64,000 bases of DNA, taken from positions 21,501,501 through 21,565,500 of the forward strand of contig OX485805.1 in the NCBI GenBank assembly GCA_950295325.1. The letters run 5' to 3'. Each line of letters opens with the position of its first letter. Position 1 is the stretch's first letter. The notes under the pieces were generated by a model that saw only the letters and a program-made list of their open reading frames with translations, was not told the DNA's origin and did not search any database. Below, in pieces: positions 1 through 9,848 of this stretch. The position numbers were made by a program, and so were the translations under genes. The stretch comes from Polytrichum commune. Taxonomy: Eukaryota; Streptophyta; Polytrichopsida; Polytrichales; Polytrichaceae.

Positions 1-105
1 ATATTTATTGAGTAGGGTTGAAGTACAAAATACATGTGGAATATCCAATATTAGGCCAAAGTCCTAGAAATATAATCCCACAACTAAATGTATGTTAATA
101 ATAGC

Positions 106-1010
106 CTATACGTTTGGATCGTGAATACGACTCACTACTTGTATTTTTGCAATAGCCTTTGCGGCCGTTTCTTTTTCTTTTGCATTAATGGCATCCATGG
201 CTCTAAAGATCTCGGATCCGCGGCTATAACCTTGTTTATTGACTGGTCCCGAATATGTGCCATTTGCCCATATTTGCTGACCCGTTACCGATTTGTGGGT
301 TGTGGTATTGTGAGTGGAATACGAATGTGTTTGGGAAACCGAATGTCTTGCGCTCTTCCGTAGGGCCAAACAACGATCAGACTCGCAAGAAGCTGTCTTC
401 AGTGTTCGCCTATCCAATGACGAAATCGAGGATGACCGGCCCACATTCGTGTATATTGGGGTCTGAGCAATGACCATAAATATATATAATGAAGTGGGTT
501 AGTATAAGTGGTTAAAAATTACGGATGGAAGTCCGAAAAACTCAAGAAGCTGAAATGCAATAATACACGAAAATCATCAAGGAAAAACTTGAGAATGCCA
601 ATAGTTGGGCACCTTCGCCTTCGGGGCGCTGGTTAGAGCTTCTGGGACATCGAGGGGGGTAGATACAAGCCCGAGAGGGACGTTCGTAAACACCGGGACA
701 TCAATTTGGGGTTCATCCATGTAAAGGCGTTTGGTCGACCGTGGGTTTCGGACGTGCTTCTCACTGCGGAGGGGAGATGGAGATGGAGATGGAGCGTAAT
801 TGAGTTTTGCAACCTTTGCAGGAGGGCTATCCACGACTCCGTCTTCAAACCCGGAGTTTTGGAGTAATCAACCGCAGAAGCGGCATCAACGGCCGAAAAT
901 TGGAATAGTGAGAGCATTGCAACGTCGTTCATACCAAGGGAAGGGGATCTGGGGCATGGCCGTGATGCATACATGCCATTGACAACACTTTGGGGTGCTT
1001 GGTGAGGCAA
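106..1010 (-). pseudogene. Small two-exon gene of unknown function, element A copy
   Basis: Exon 2 (462 down to 106) follows a CTCAG acceptor and contains the stretches ESDRCLALR, TYSGPxNxQGYSRG and a short Lys/Ala-rich tail. Exon 1 (about 1010 to 580) contains FSAVDAASAVDYS, GVVDSPPAKV and YAPSPSPSPLRSE. The same blocks in the same order occur at 63023-63652 on the plus strand, about 62 kb away, so this is a real repeated gene. In exon 1 the FSAVDAASAVDYS block and the GVVDSPP block lie in different frames, so this copy has a frameshift near position 845. I recognise no domain. The composition (Ser/Pro-rich, basic tail) would fit a nuclear accessory protein, but that is a guess. By position it is the terminal gene of the element. 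Confidence 0.5.
512..537. repeat. Degenerate GGAC-type palindrome in an intron
   Basis: The segment reads TTACGGAT GGA AGTCCGAAA, a worn version of the palindrome repeated at 8951-9560. It lies between the two exons of the small unknown gene of element A. Confidence 0.4.
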
Positions 1011-1064
1011 CTAAGACACAAGAATACATTACAAAGATAAAGGGAGAAATGTTAGATATTTACA

Positions 1065-1873
1065 GGGGGCATTCACGGTTGAGGTACTACTTTTGGGACA
1101 AAGGACTTAAGGACTTAAGGACTAGTGGATTTCGGCGTTTATCATGATTTACTATTATTTGATCAATAAAATTTAAATAAATAAGTAGATAGTTCATAGG
1201 CTATATCAAGAAAGATATTATTTCTTATTAAATAATCACCAATAATAGAGAAATTTCCTATGAAATAAGTAGATAAGTCATAAAACTTGAAAAGGGGTCA
1301 AATGACTTGTTTGGGCCACACCAATGGCATTTTTCGCTATTTAGGTGTGTATTGGTGGTCAATTATTTCATGTTTTGCATCTTGGTACCTTAATATAAGT
1401 GTCATGTGTCCATTTATATAAATTTTTTGTTCAATTCTAATACTAGACGTTCCTTTTAGGTGTGGCCGTGATTATATGTATTTTTGGCCATGTTTGGTGC
1501 CACATGTAAAGTTGGGCAATTGGTATTCAATACATTTTTGGTATGTTGGTACACACTTGAACAAGGATTGTGAGGAAAAAAATTGGGATCGTTTCGATTA
1601 ATTCTTGTTGTCATTTTTCATTCCTTGATCCTAAGGTGAACAATTAAGACAACACTCATAAATATCCTTTAAGGAATCAAAATGATATCTTAGATGACCC
1701 TATTCCTTCTAAATTAACTTTGTCGGTGTACTCAATATGGAGTATGAATTGTAGGTATGATCCAAAATATGCTTCACAATACAAATCTAAGCATACCAAG
1801 CATGTGAAGTTATCTAAAAAAATCTTTTTTCCGTTAGACACCCAAAAGTAGTACCCCAACCGTGAATGCCCCC
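1065..1873. mobile_element. MITE-like TIR element, copy 1 (TSD TACA)
   Basis: The ends are inverted copies of GGGGCATTCACGGTTG and the following bases GTACTACTTTTGGG. TACA flanks both sides (1061-1064 and 1874-1877), giving a 4-bp target duplication. A second copy lies at 41737-42495 with TSD ATAT. The 809 bp interior has no credible long frame; the ORFs that cross it read antisense through the TIRs. The element is non-autonomous. A 4-bp duplication leaves several superfamilies possible and I do not assign one. Confidence 0.8.
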
Positions 1874-1877
1874 TACA

Positions 1878-2338
1878 TGGAGAGTCCAAGTACAAACCAC
1901 AGTCCGGGGAGTTCTGTAGAGAAACCGGCTAATTGCCGAGGTTTCTGGAGATGGCTCGGATTTTACAAATTTTACCCGGAAGTGGCCTAAAGAGTGCAAA
2001 ATTTATCGGTTGATAGCCCCCATTTCCTAATGTATTTAGGCAATTAGCCGGCAATTTTTTTTTTCATTTATGCAATTTCCGGAAGGTCTAAAGTGTGGCC
2101 GGTTTTATATTTTGGTGGTGGATGTGTCATGATCATTTATTCAAATTTTTTTGAATTAATGTGGATTAATTCAATGTGGGCATTCACTCTCCATTTATTG
2201 TCATCTAAATAGTATCCTTAGCATGATTTGAACCTGGCAAAGCCCCTACCATATTAGGGCTAAGGATTTAGCCTTCGAAAAATACAAGCACCACAAAAGG
2301 GTCCAAGTATTATTCGGAGGCTAGTTAGTATTGAAAAG
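1878..2338. other. Noncoding stretch with CCGGCAA-type motifs
   Basis: No convincing coding frame. The AT-rich sequence contains scattered GCCGGCAA, ACCGGCTAA and TTCCGGAAG motifs that recur at 2960-3180 on the other side of the hAT piece. They could be subterminal repeats of that element. Confidence 0.3.
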
Positions 2339-2765
2339 TCACGTGATTTGCGTACCATTGCCGTTAGTATCAATTGCCCCAAACGAACAAGGCACATCAC
2401 TCATACTCACTGTACTAGGAGAATTCAAATAAGAAGAAGGATTAGCATACAAAAAACGGTACTTACTGTCTTTCTTCCAAAGTGGGATAGCATCACAAAT
2501 TATGTCATCTACCTCTTCATTTGGCCCTTCCAAGGCAATTCGCAGCATTGCATCGAGATTCCTACTGCCCAACCTATTTCTAACTTTGGTTTTGATCAAA
2601 TTTTGCACACTGAAAGCACGCTCACATGTCGCAGTAGAAACACATTGCACATGAGCTAACTCTGCAAGAATAAGGAGGTTGGGGTACCGTGCTTGCAAAG
2701 CATGATTCCAAGTTATCATGCCCCACAAATCCCTGAAATTCTTATCCCCCCATTCCGTAGTGCAC
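2339..2765 (-). pseudogene. hAT transposase, C-terminal dimerisation region (fragment)
   Basis: Read on the minus strand, this encodes a YPNLLILAELAHVQCVSTAT block followed by CERAFSVQNLIKTKVRNRL and then LDAMLRIALEGP. This is the pattern of the hAT C-terminal dimerisation domain (the xPNL..LA...L..P.STA..ER.FS motif), in the ZNF862-like variety with CERxFSxQNxIKTKxRNRL. The open frame begins upstream of the first Met (TEWGDKNFRDLWG) and ends at 2339 with a polar tail. The catalytic core and the BED finger are absent, so this is a 3' remnant. CCGGCAA motifs on both sides may mark the old element. The identification is good; the element limits are not known. Confidence 0.75.
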
Positions 2766-2806
2766 TGAACCTATGGAGTCAAAGCCGGTTTAGGGAAGCA
2801 AGGGGA

Positions 2807-2905
2807 GCCCTAAACCACAAGCCATTCTAACCCTAAAGGGCCTAAAGGGCCTAAACCACAAGCCATTCTAACCCTAAAGGGCCTAAAGGGCCTAAACCAC
2901 AAGCC
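2807..2905. repeat. Short tandem repeat, about 41-bp unit
   Basis: The unit, built of CCCTAAAGGGCCTAAAGGG and CCTAAACCACAAGCCATTCTAA, is present about two and a half times. It resembles, but is not, telomeric repeat sequence. Confidence 0.75.
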
Positions 2906-3213
2906 AACAAGGCATAGTCTCCAACTATGCATAGTATTGAAAACCTTACCTAAAATATATATATTTGGTCGGTTGCCCGCCGTGAAAATAATTTCTCAAT
3001 CGGCAATTTGCCGTGGATACTCTAGGGCAGCTTGCCGAAATGCCGGCATTTTATTTTTCTAATCGGCCCATTTCCGTAAACCTTCATTTTCTTCCGGAAC
3101 CCCTTCCTAAAGTTTCCAATTGCATTCGGAAATTCTCAAAATCAACCGGCTAGCTCGTAACTAACTGCCGGCACTACCCGTTCATTGGTACAAACCCAAA
3201 ATTATCAAAGTTG
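2906..3213. other. Noncoding stretch rich in CCGGCA motifs
   Basis: No gene seen. Motifs such as TTGCCG, GCCGGCATT and AACCGGCTAG recur and match those on the left of the hAT fragment, so this may be the other subterminal region of that element. Confidence 0.3.
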
Positions 3214-3918
3214 TCATATTAATTTATTGAGTCTAGCGTAGCCATACAACCTCCTAAATTCCTCATCTTGTGGGCCTAGAGGCCTATTGCCAATGGGGTT
3301 CGAGAGCACAAAATCCAGGACACTTCCGGGGTGATAGGCAAGCCTCCTAATGTAGGGTCCTAGTTCACTCTCTAGAAGTTGTCATTCCTATCGCTTTTCC
3401 AAGGATATGGGAATATGCAAGTGCCCGGGGGATTGAGAATACTCTTTGCCGGGCTGTCGTCAATGAGGGTGGGCCAACAACCGTGGGGAACCCCCCTCCA
3501 ACATAGGGACGCCCACCCAGAGGTTCTTCCTCAGGACCTTTAAGAATTGAGGCCCACGACCTCCTCTGACCTTGGGTACAATCTTGCCACTACGGTCATA
3601 GAGGTCATCACAATGTTCTTGACCGAGAAGCAAACATGGCATTGCGAGTTCTCGGAAAAAGAAACCGACGATGGCCTTCGTGTTGTCCATGAGCATAGAG
3701 CTCCAGATGATGACATGTGCGAAGCCAAGGACCTCACGAAGGAAGCTCCTCAAGCCGGGGCGGGCACGTACAACCTTCTTATTTATGAGAGTATCAAACT
3801 GTCCGCCGTAATCCATGTCTTGTGGACTACAGAAGGGCCCCTTGGACGCACTATGCGAGATATGTTTGGAATGACAAAGCACCCCATTGAGGTCAAATAT
3901 TATGAACGGTTTCCTCAT
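3214..3918 (-). pseudogene. FCP1/NIF-domain HAD phosphatase-like gene, frameshifted
   Basis: From an ATG at 3918 the minus strand encodes MRKPFIIFDLNGVLCHSK, then VVRARPGLRSFL, VIIWSSM, and further on IDDSPAKSILNPPG and IFPYPW. These are the FCP1-homology HAD motifs: motif I as DLNGV (the plant DLNG variant, with Asn where DxDxT has the second Asp), the RPG block, motif II WSS, and motif IV DDSP. The C-terminus runs on in another frame (ELGPYIRRLAYHP, FVLSNPIGN) to a stop at 3214. At least two frameshifts lie between about 3500 and 3390, yet the span is a whole number of codons. A gypsy solo LTR abuts the start. It may be a host gene fragment or cargo of element A. Element B shows no counterpart. 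Confidence 0.7.
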
Positions 3919-3934
3919 GGGCGCATTTGGTCTT

Positions 3935-4877
3935 CTCGCTGTCGCGCACCTCTCCATGAGGAGTGCCCGCAACACCATGGGCACAAGGGGGACCCCGGAG
4001 TGACACCCGGGACTTGTGGCGCCATTGGTGAGAGGGCCCAAGTATTCTTAGTGTGGGTGAGGGCCCCGGGCGTTGAGAACACCTCTCACCCACGGGGACT
4101 AAGAGTCATGAGGGTAAGGCCATAAGTTATGAGTAGCTTATGGCGGTGGAATTCTAGAATGCTAAGGAACACCTCAATCGGAGGTGCTAGCTAGGAGATA
4201 TGGCCATTTGAGTGGGGCGCTGTCCCGGGACAGCACCCTGGGACAGCAGTGACCTGGGAGTGGTGCCCGGGACTGCCAAGGTTTGAAGAGCCATAACTTC
4301 CTCAATACTTGGCCGAATGAGGCAAGTGAGAGGTCCATCGGCATCTACGCAAAGAGTAGGTGACGACAGAGTGGTCGCTTGAGAGCATCAGACATCATAT
4401 GTAGAAGTTATTGTGGTCTGAAGCTGCTGGGGGGGTTCTAGCCCCAGCGGCTAAGGGAAAATGTCCACTTGGCCCCAACCCTTGTAGAGAGACAAAAGGA
4501 TACTTGATGGTGGGGTAGGGGCCCCGCCCAAAGTCCTAGAGGCTTATATGGGTGAGGCGGCTTAGCCGACCGACCCCCCCGGAGCATACTTGGCAATGTG
4601 CTCCGGGTAGTTGTAGTGTTGTTTTGGCAACACGATGATCAACTCAAGAGTGGACTTCCATGGATGGAAGTCCACCTTAGCCATTGGCTACCTACGAAGG
4701 GGAGAGTCCCGAATGCATGTGTAGGAGGGTTTGGTGACCTAGCCATGAGCTTGAAGGTCCGCGGTTTTGGGAGCTAACCATGCATGTGCGTGGGATGTGC
4801 AGGTTAGCGCTCGTGGCACTTGCTAGGTTGGAAAGGCGGTCAAGCTAAGTGAAGGAAAACTAGCAAGGGTTGCGACA
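3935..4877 (+). mobile_element. Solo LTR (5'-truncated) of the Ty3/gypsy family seen at 48-63 kb
   Basis: This matches the 5' LTR at 48359-56080 from about its position 77 to its CA end (..AGCAAGGGTTGCGACA). No primer-binding site or internal sequence follows. It differs from the other LTR at many positions over the shared part and so is clearly older than the pair in the nest at 48-63 kb. Its first bases abut the FCP1-like remnant. Confidence 0.8.
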
Positions 4878-5204
4878 CCCGCGGGGTTGCGACATATCTC
4901 CGACGGACCACGTGATGGAACATTCTATCTAGGTGAATGGTACTACTCAGGAAAACCAATTGACAAGCATGGATAAACTCAACAAAGAAATATAAGGCCA
5001 AAATAATCCGAACCATCCAGTTCAAAAAATTGGTATTAATGTAATTGGTGATATACATTTGGTGAATAATATACATTGTCACAAAAAATCCGTGCTGAAG
5101 TTAATGGAATCTATGCTAACAAAATTGTAGCCACCCGCCGGGCGACGTCGAGGATTGAACTCAATAATATACACACACCACGAAGGAGGTAGACAAGGAA
5201 GATA
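4878..5204. other. Noncoding gap
   Basis: No gene recognised. It lies just downstream (minus strand) of the methyltransferase-like gene tail of element A. A GGAC-type palindrome arm starts at 5205. Confidence 0.3.
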
Positions 5205-5331
5205 CAGACGCGCGTCCGTAACGTGGGAGGCATGCTCAAAGGTTGATTACCTCTTCAGGGGCGAGGTCCGTGCCAGCAGTGCCTCCCTCACCAGGCCCCA
5301 TCATGGGCACAGGATCCGGACACGCGTCCGC
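5205..5331. repeat. Two GGAC-type palindromes at the 3' end of the element A gene
   Basis: At 5205-5220 the sequence is CAGACGC followed by GCGTCCGTA. At 5315-5331 it is TCCGGACAC followed by GCGTCCGC. The second lies inside the coding frame, in the stretch read as FADACPDP. They keep the GGAC/GTCC arms typical of element A. Confidence 0.6.
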
Positions 5332-7617
5332 AAAATTGTCCAGATCTTCGACCACCAACAAGGTGTCTCCAGCTACTTGCGACCCTTGAGTATCCACGTA
5401 AGGCTGATCCTCATCTGTGGAGTCTTGGTTGCCCCGCATATGTACATCTTCATTGCCGATGGGGGTGTTGCCCTCAGGGACATCTCTCTCGGCGGCACCC
5501 GCCGTGTCACGTGCCGGTATCTCCTCCACTCCTGTAGGATGAGAGGAGGGCTTTGGAGTGGCGACAACCAAGGGAGAGGGCGGGACAATCAAAGTGGGGG
5601 ATGGATAAGCATGCTCGGGTATATACACTGCATGGCTACTAGATGGAGGCCGCATGAGAGTGGTGGGCATCGACATGCCGGCCTCGGGAGCTGCATACAC
5701 AACTTGGGGCCTTGCCTACAAGCTCTGCATCAAGCTCATGAACTATTGGCTCTGGGCCAAGAACTGTTGATTTTGAGCCATGAGATCGGCGTGCCTACGA
5801 GCAGAGTCCAACCTAGCTTGCTCCATCTCAGCTTGGATGGCAGCCATCTTTTGGGCGTGCAGCTTGTTAGCCTCCCGAAGCCGTTGGTCAAGCTCTTCCT
5901 TCATTCTTTTCTCTAGCTTCTTGTCCAATTCGGACACTGACATCGGCTCTTTCTTCACCTTGCCAGGTTCGGTAGGCAAGGCAAAGATGGCATTGTGAAT
6001 CCTAATTTCATCCTTGTCTTCATCGGAGAGCTCCAAGACCGTGCCTTCAGGGTATTCGTTGTATGACGTCTTGTTCCTCTTTCGTCGATTGTCACGATAT
6101 AGAGAGATATCAGGCCTCAATATCAACTCCAGCACATCCCTCCCCTTCATAGGGGGTAGCTCTAAATGTTGAGACCCCCCTCCAGATGAAGCGGTGCATC
6201 CGGCTTCTGCCGCAAGGTCCACATCCTTCTCCGCAATAACACCTACAACACGAGATGGACCCGCAGTTGAAGGAAACCCAACTCGAGAGGTGGGAGTCCC
6301 AAAAGGTGAGAGAATAGGGGTATGAGGGACCCTTATCGGAATGAAGTTCACATGTGTCTCCTACGCATATGTGTCGTCTGTTCCCAGCAGGAAAACACTT
6401 GGATTAATTGGGTTGCGAACAAGGCCGTGTAAAGGCTCCTGTGTGGTGGGCTGTGCTATGGGGGAACTGGGATCCTGGTCCTCTTCAGGGTCTGTCTCCA
6501 TTCCAGGCATTGCCTCTTCTCTAGAAGCAAGAGGCACCACAGGATGGGGTGTAAGGACGTCTATGATGTCCTGGATATCCATTTTGGACGCAATAACCCT
6601 GTGAGTATGGGCGTCATTGTAGACGGAATCTTCCACAATAGAATTTACTTGCAACCCAAGCATCTGCACCATAACAAGAAAATTAGATATGAACTATTGT
6701 GATGATGGCATATAAATGAGTCTAGATATCGAGGGCAGGCGAGCGATAGCTCTTGAAGGCTTTTAAGAAGGGGTCGTAGAAGGGTGCTCCCGCAACGTCT
6801 TCTTTCCAAGCTCCGGGAATTGCACGAAAATAAAAAATAGCGAAAGGGCAACCCCGGGAGTCATATCTCACAGAGACTTTTGAAGCATGGGTGTCCCATG
6901 TGCCGAACTTCATGGCCTTTGTGACCGTGGAGAATCTTGCAAACCCTCCAAATTTCATTTTTTTTTTCCTATCGAGAAAATTCACGTACAACCCTGCCTC
7001 CCTCTCGTCGATGGATCCCTTCTTTTCGTTCCTTCTCGATCGTTGGGCTAGGAAATGTGATGCCCCTCTTATCAAAGCTCGCATGGAGACGCCATTGATG
7101 TGGTATTCACCCTTCAGCTTCCTTCAATTTTCCCACACGATCTCACCATCACTATTAAGGAGGTTGTGGGTGGGTAGCAATTTGCTAATCTCCTTTATAG
7201 CCATGGTTTTTTTTTTCTGTAATCGCACCATTCCTTAATGTGGTACGTAGATGGCTTCATATGCTTCGGCCACTTCAGAAAGATTTTGGGATAGGGCAGA
7301 GTCCTTCTAGGAGTTTCTAGAAGGATGTGTTCTGTTGCCCTGTACAACTCCGAGTCCATCAATCCTTGGAGGGGACGAAAGAACTCTCGCAGGATTGGTG
7401 GTACCTTAACCTTTGAGTCGCTCTTGTAGGTGTTCTCCGTATCTGGATTCACAAGGTCGCCGTTGTTGTGGACATCGAAGAGTCGCAACCATATTGCCTA
7501 CGTATATTCTGTTGTAGTGATGAGCTTGAGTTTGCCTTTTAATTCATGCACTGTCTTCATGCCGCTTGTCTTCATGTCTAAACTCAAGAACTTTGTCAAT
7601 ATGGCACTGTTGAATGT
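5236..7617 (-). pseudogene. Methyltransferase-like gene of element A, lacking its DGQH N-terminus
   Basis: The minus-strand pieces match the element B gene in order. At 7617-7085 they cover the block with NGDLVNPDTENTY, REFFRPLQGL, RTLPYPKIFLKWPKH, IKEWCDYRKK and LPTHNLLNSDGE. At 7084-6722 they give YVNFLDRKKKMKFGGFARF and SRGCPFAIFYFRAIPGAW. At 6672-6361 they give QMLGLQVNSIVED, and at 6351-5236 an acidic, Pro-rich tail with a coiled-coil-like Glu/Lys/Gln stretch (KLEKRMKEELDQRLREANK). The part holding the FGGS glycine loop in B is absent here. Several stops and frame changes are present and nothing matching the DGQH domain is found upstream. It is clearly paralogous to 43083-47409 and probably dead. 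Confidence 0.65.
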
Positions 7618-7709
7618 CTGCAGGAGGCATGAATTGCAAGAAATCAGAACATTGAAATCAGTACAGATTAAATTCAAATATTTGAAGCAGTGGGAGGAGA
7701 AGGGCCAGA

Positions 7710-7731
7710 TTTACGGACGTGCGTCCATAAA
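7710..7731. repeat. GGAC-type palindrome
   Basis: TTTACGGACGT followed by GCGTCCATAAA. It lies about 90 bp upstream of the preserved exon of the methyltransferase-like gene (minus strand). Confidence 0.75.
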
Positions 7732-7739
7732 TTTATTTG

Positions 7740-8080
7740 AATGACATACCTGCCATTTAGGGTTCTTGACGATTGCATTATTTCTTTGTAATGTAACTAC
7801 ACCTAGTTGTCATCCTACGACAACGAGGCGTCCTCAACGACGAGGCTAATTGACAATATGATATTATAAAGTAACTACACCTAGTTGCCATCCTACGACA
7901 ACGAAGTGTCCTCAACGACAAGGCTAATTGACAATGTGATATCTAATGTATATCATGATGACGAGGTTGGGTGTATGGACACCTAGTCATCGACAGTAGT
8001 GTCATTGTAAGGTAACTACCAATATTGATGGATAATTGAATATTCTAACCACATGTGCCAGTGTGTAAGCAGAGGATGAT
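7740..8080. repeat. Diverged short repeats in a noncoding region
   Basis: No gene. Blocks such as AACTACACCTAGTTG, CATCCTACGACAACGA and GTCCTCAACGAC occur twice with small changes (about 7790-7850 and 7870-7930), so this is a decayed tandem duplication of about 75 bp. Confidence 0.55.
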
Positions 8081-8446
8081 GGGAGCTAGACAACTCCTAG
8101 TTGAAGATGGATGGATTGGAGTTAGACAATTCCAGATTGACAACATGTGTATTGGAGTTAGACAGCTCCGCATATAGTGCATTGGAATTAGACCATTCCA
8201 TATTGAGAACACGTGCACGTGAGTTAGACAACTCTCAATGAGGTGCATTGGAGTTGGACCACTCCAGAATTGGAAAGATGAATGTTATTCATTGGAGTTA
8301 GACAACTCTTAATGAATAGATAGATCTAGTTGGAATTAGATAATTCCAACTAGAAGAATGAATGGATGAATTTAGTTGGAATTAGACAGTTCCAACTAGA
8401 AAGAAGGATGGATGAATCCAATTGGAATTAGACAATTCTAATTGGA
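8081..8446. repeat. Array of about ten hairpins with an AGAC loop
   Basis: Successive inverted repeats share the loop TAGACA or AGAC. They have the form GGAGTT-AGAC-AACTCC or GGAATT-AGAC-AATTCC, flanked by arms that differ from unit to unit but stay complementary. The clearest is at 8326-8353, with 12-bp arms CTAGTTGGAATT and AATTCCAACTAG. Another at 8418-8445 has arms CCAATTGGAATT and AATTCTAATTGG. Units lie roughly 30-50 bp apart with no coding frame. Arms that change together suggest that the fold, not the sequence, is kept, or that gene conversion happens between arms. The array sits upstream of the minus-strand gene of element A. Confidence 0.8.
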
Positions 8447-8950
8447 AGAATGAGATTGAGATAAGAGATGGAAGAAGGTTCTAGAAGAACCAAAGATAGA
8501 AGATTCATCGTAGAACTAAAAGATAGAGCTATGAATATGATTCTTTTACTATATGTAAAGATAGAAGGTAAAAATAGTGCTTCGGCATAATAAGAAGCTC
8601 GGGGGAGGAGAGAACACCTCGGGTCTCTCTCCTATGGTCGGGTGGTTGAGCTTAAACCAAGACCTACTTGGTCTATGATTGTATTTGGGTTGATACGTGT
8701 TAGTGTGGAAGTTGGTGATAAACCGGTGAGAGGTTTGTTACAGTGCTGGATGTTTATTTCGTGCAGGTATAGATCCTATTGCAATGGACCTTTTATACCC
8801 TAAATACTAAATTCCAAGCCATAAACCCATTAGTGGAGCCAATTTTTATGTGGATTCCACTCTCTGGATCCTTGTAGTGTGATTGATTTTTATTTATGGC
8901 AAGTATCGATCCTGGTGCAAGGGTCCTATTATGGCGCCGCAAATCACGGA
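8447..8950. other. Noncoding gap between hairpin array and palindrome array
   Basis: No gene recognised. The ORFs here are short and match nothing I know. It lies in the divergent promoter region of element A. Confidence 0.3.
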
Positions 8951-9768
8951 GGTTTACGGACGCGCGTCCGTAAACCTTAAACCTATTGCTTAATTGAATA
9001 TCTATTGCTTTGAGAATTGTACTTGAGCTAGTCCTCATGTACATTGAGGTTTACGGACGCGCGTCCATAAACGTGCGTATATTTTTGTTCCATTGTTCGG
9101 TATTGCACCTGAGCTGATATCATGACCACTTGCCATGTATAGTATGCCAACGAGACTATATTATTATGAAAATTTACGGACTCACGTCCATGAACCTTAA
9201 ACCTCTTTGTGCTAGTAATGAGGTCCAGAGAGGTTTACGGACGCGCGTCCGTAAACCTGCAAACCTTTAGTGCCATAGTTTTTACCATGTGCCATGTAGA
9301 ATATTACATTGAGACTGTACGGTCATGGAGGTATAAGATCCCTAAACCCTAAACTTACATCACCTTATGTGTCATAGTATAATATTTTGACATTGATAAA
9401 ACACAGTAGGAAGCGCGTATGTTAAGCTCTTCAAATTCATAGTTATCAGGCTTGGGTATACATGTCCGTGGCACCTGGACCTCTTGGTTCCCTAAACCTC
9501 TTTGTGTCTTGGACAACACTGACTTTTGACATTCGGATGTTTACGGACGCGCGTCCGTATAGCTATGTTGTATAGTTTGCGAAAACATTTGTGCATGATA
9601 CTGACCTCTTGAGCACGAGGAGATCTATAAATGCGCGTCCATGAACCTGTCATGTTTTTGTTGTCTGGACCTTTGCGCCGACTATGAACAAATAAAGATA
9701 TCTGTATGCGCGTATGCTTGCACTGATAATGTTGTTACATGGAGGTATACGTACGTGCGTTCGTATAC
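8951..9768. repeat. Array of GGAC-type palindromes in the divergent promoter of element A
   Basis: Perfect or near-perfect palindromes built on the half-site TTTACGGACGC occur at 8951-8976 (26 bp, perfect), 9049-9073, 9231-9258 (28 bp, perfect) and 9540-9560. Weaker ones lie at about 9174, 9628 and 9742 (the last with a GTAC variant). Each perfect core holds five CpG dinucleotides. Between them the sequence is not repetitive. The array separates the minus-strand methyltransferase-like gene from the plus-strand DUF7869-like gene, so it may act as promoter or operator DNA for both. Confidence 0.85.
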
Positions 9769-9848
9769 CAATGTATCTTTGTTTCCAGGCCATGAAATCC
9801 ACTATTGTTCACATTGTGTTTCATTGACAATAAGCGTTAGGACTATCC

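Noticed and set aside
2807-2905. Interstitial telomere
   Set aside because: The CCCTAAAGGG units form a 41-bp repeat and are not CCCTAAA tandem copies.
3547-4125. 192-aa plus-strand frame
   Set aside because: Antisense to the FCP1-like remnant and running into the solo LTR; it has no recognisable domain.
5155-5916. 253-aa plus-strand frame over element A
   Set aside because: It is antisense to the acidic tail of the methyltransferase-like gene, whose minus-strand frame matches element B.
8951-9768. Palindromes as a CRISPR array or Rho-independent terminators
   Set aside because: Spacing is irregular, spacers are not uniform, the genome is a plant's, and sites also lie in introns and exons.
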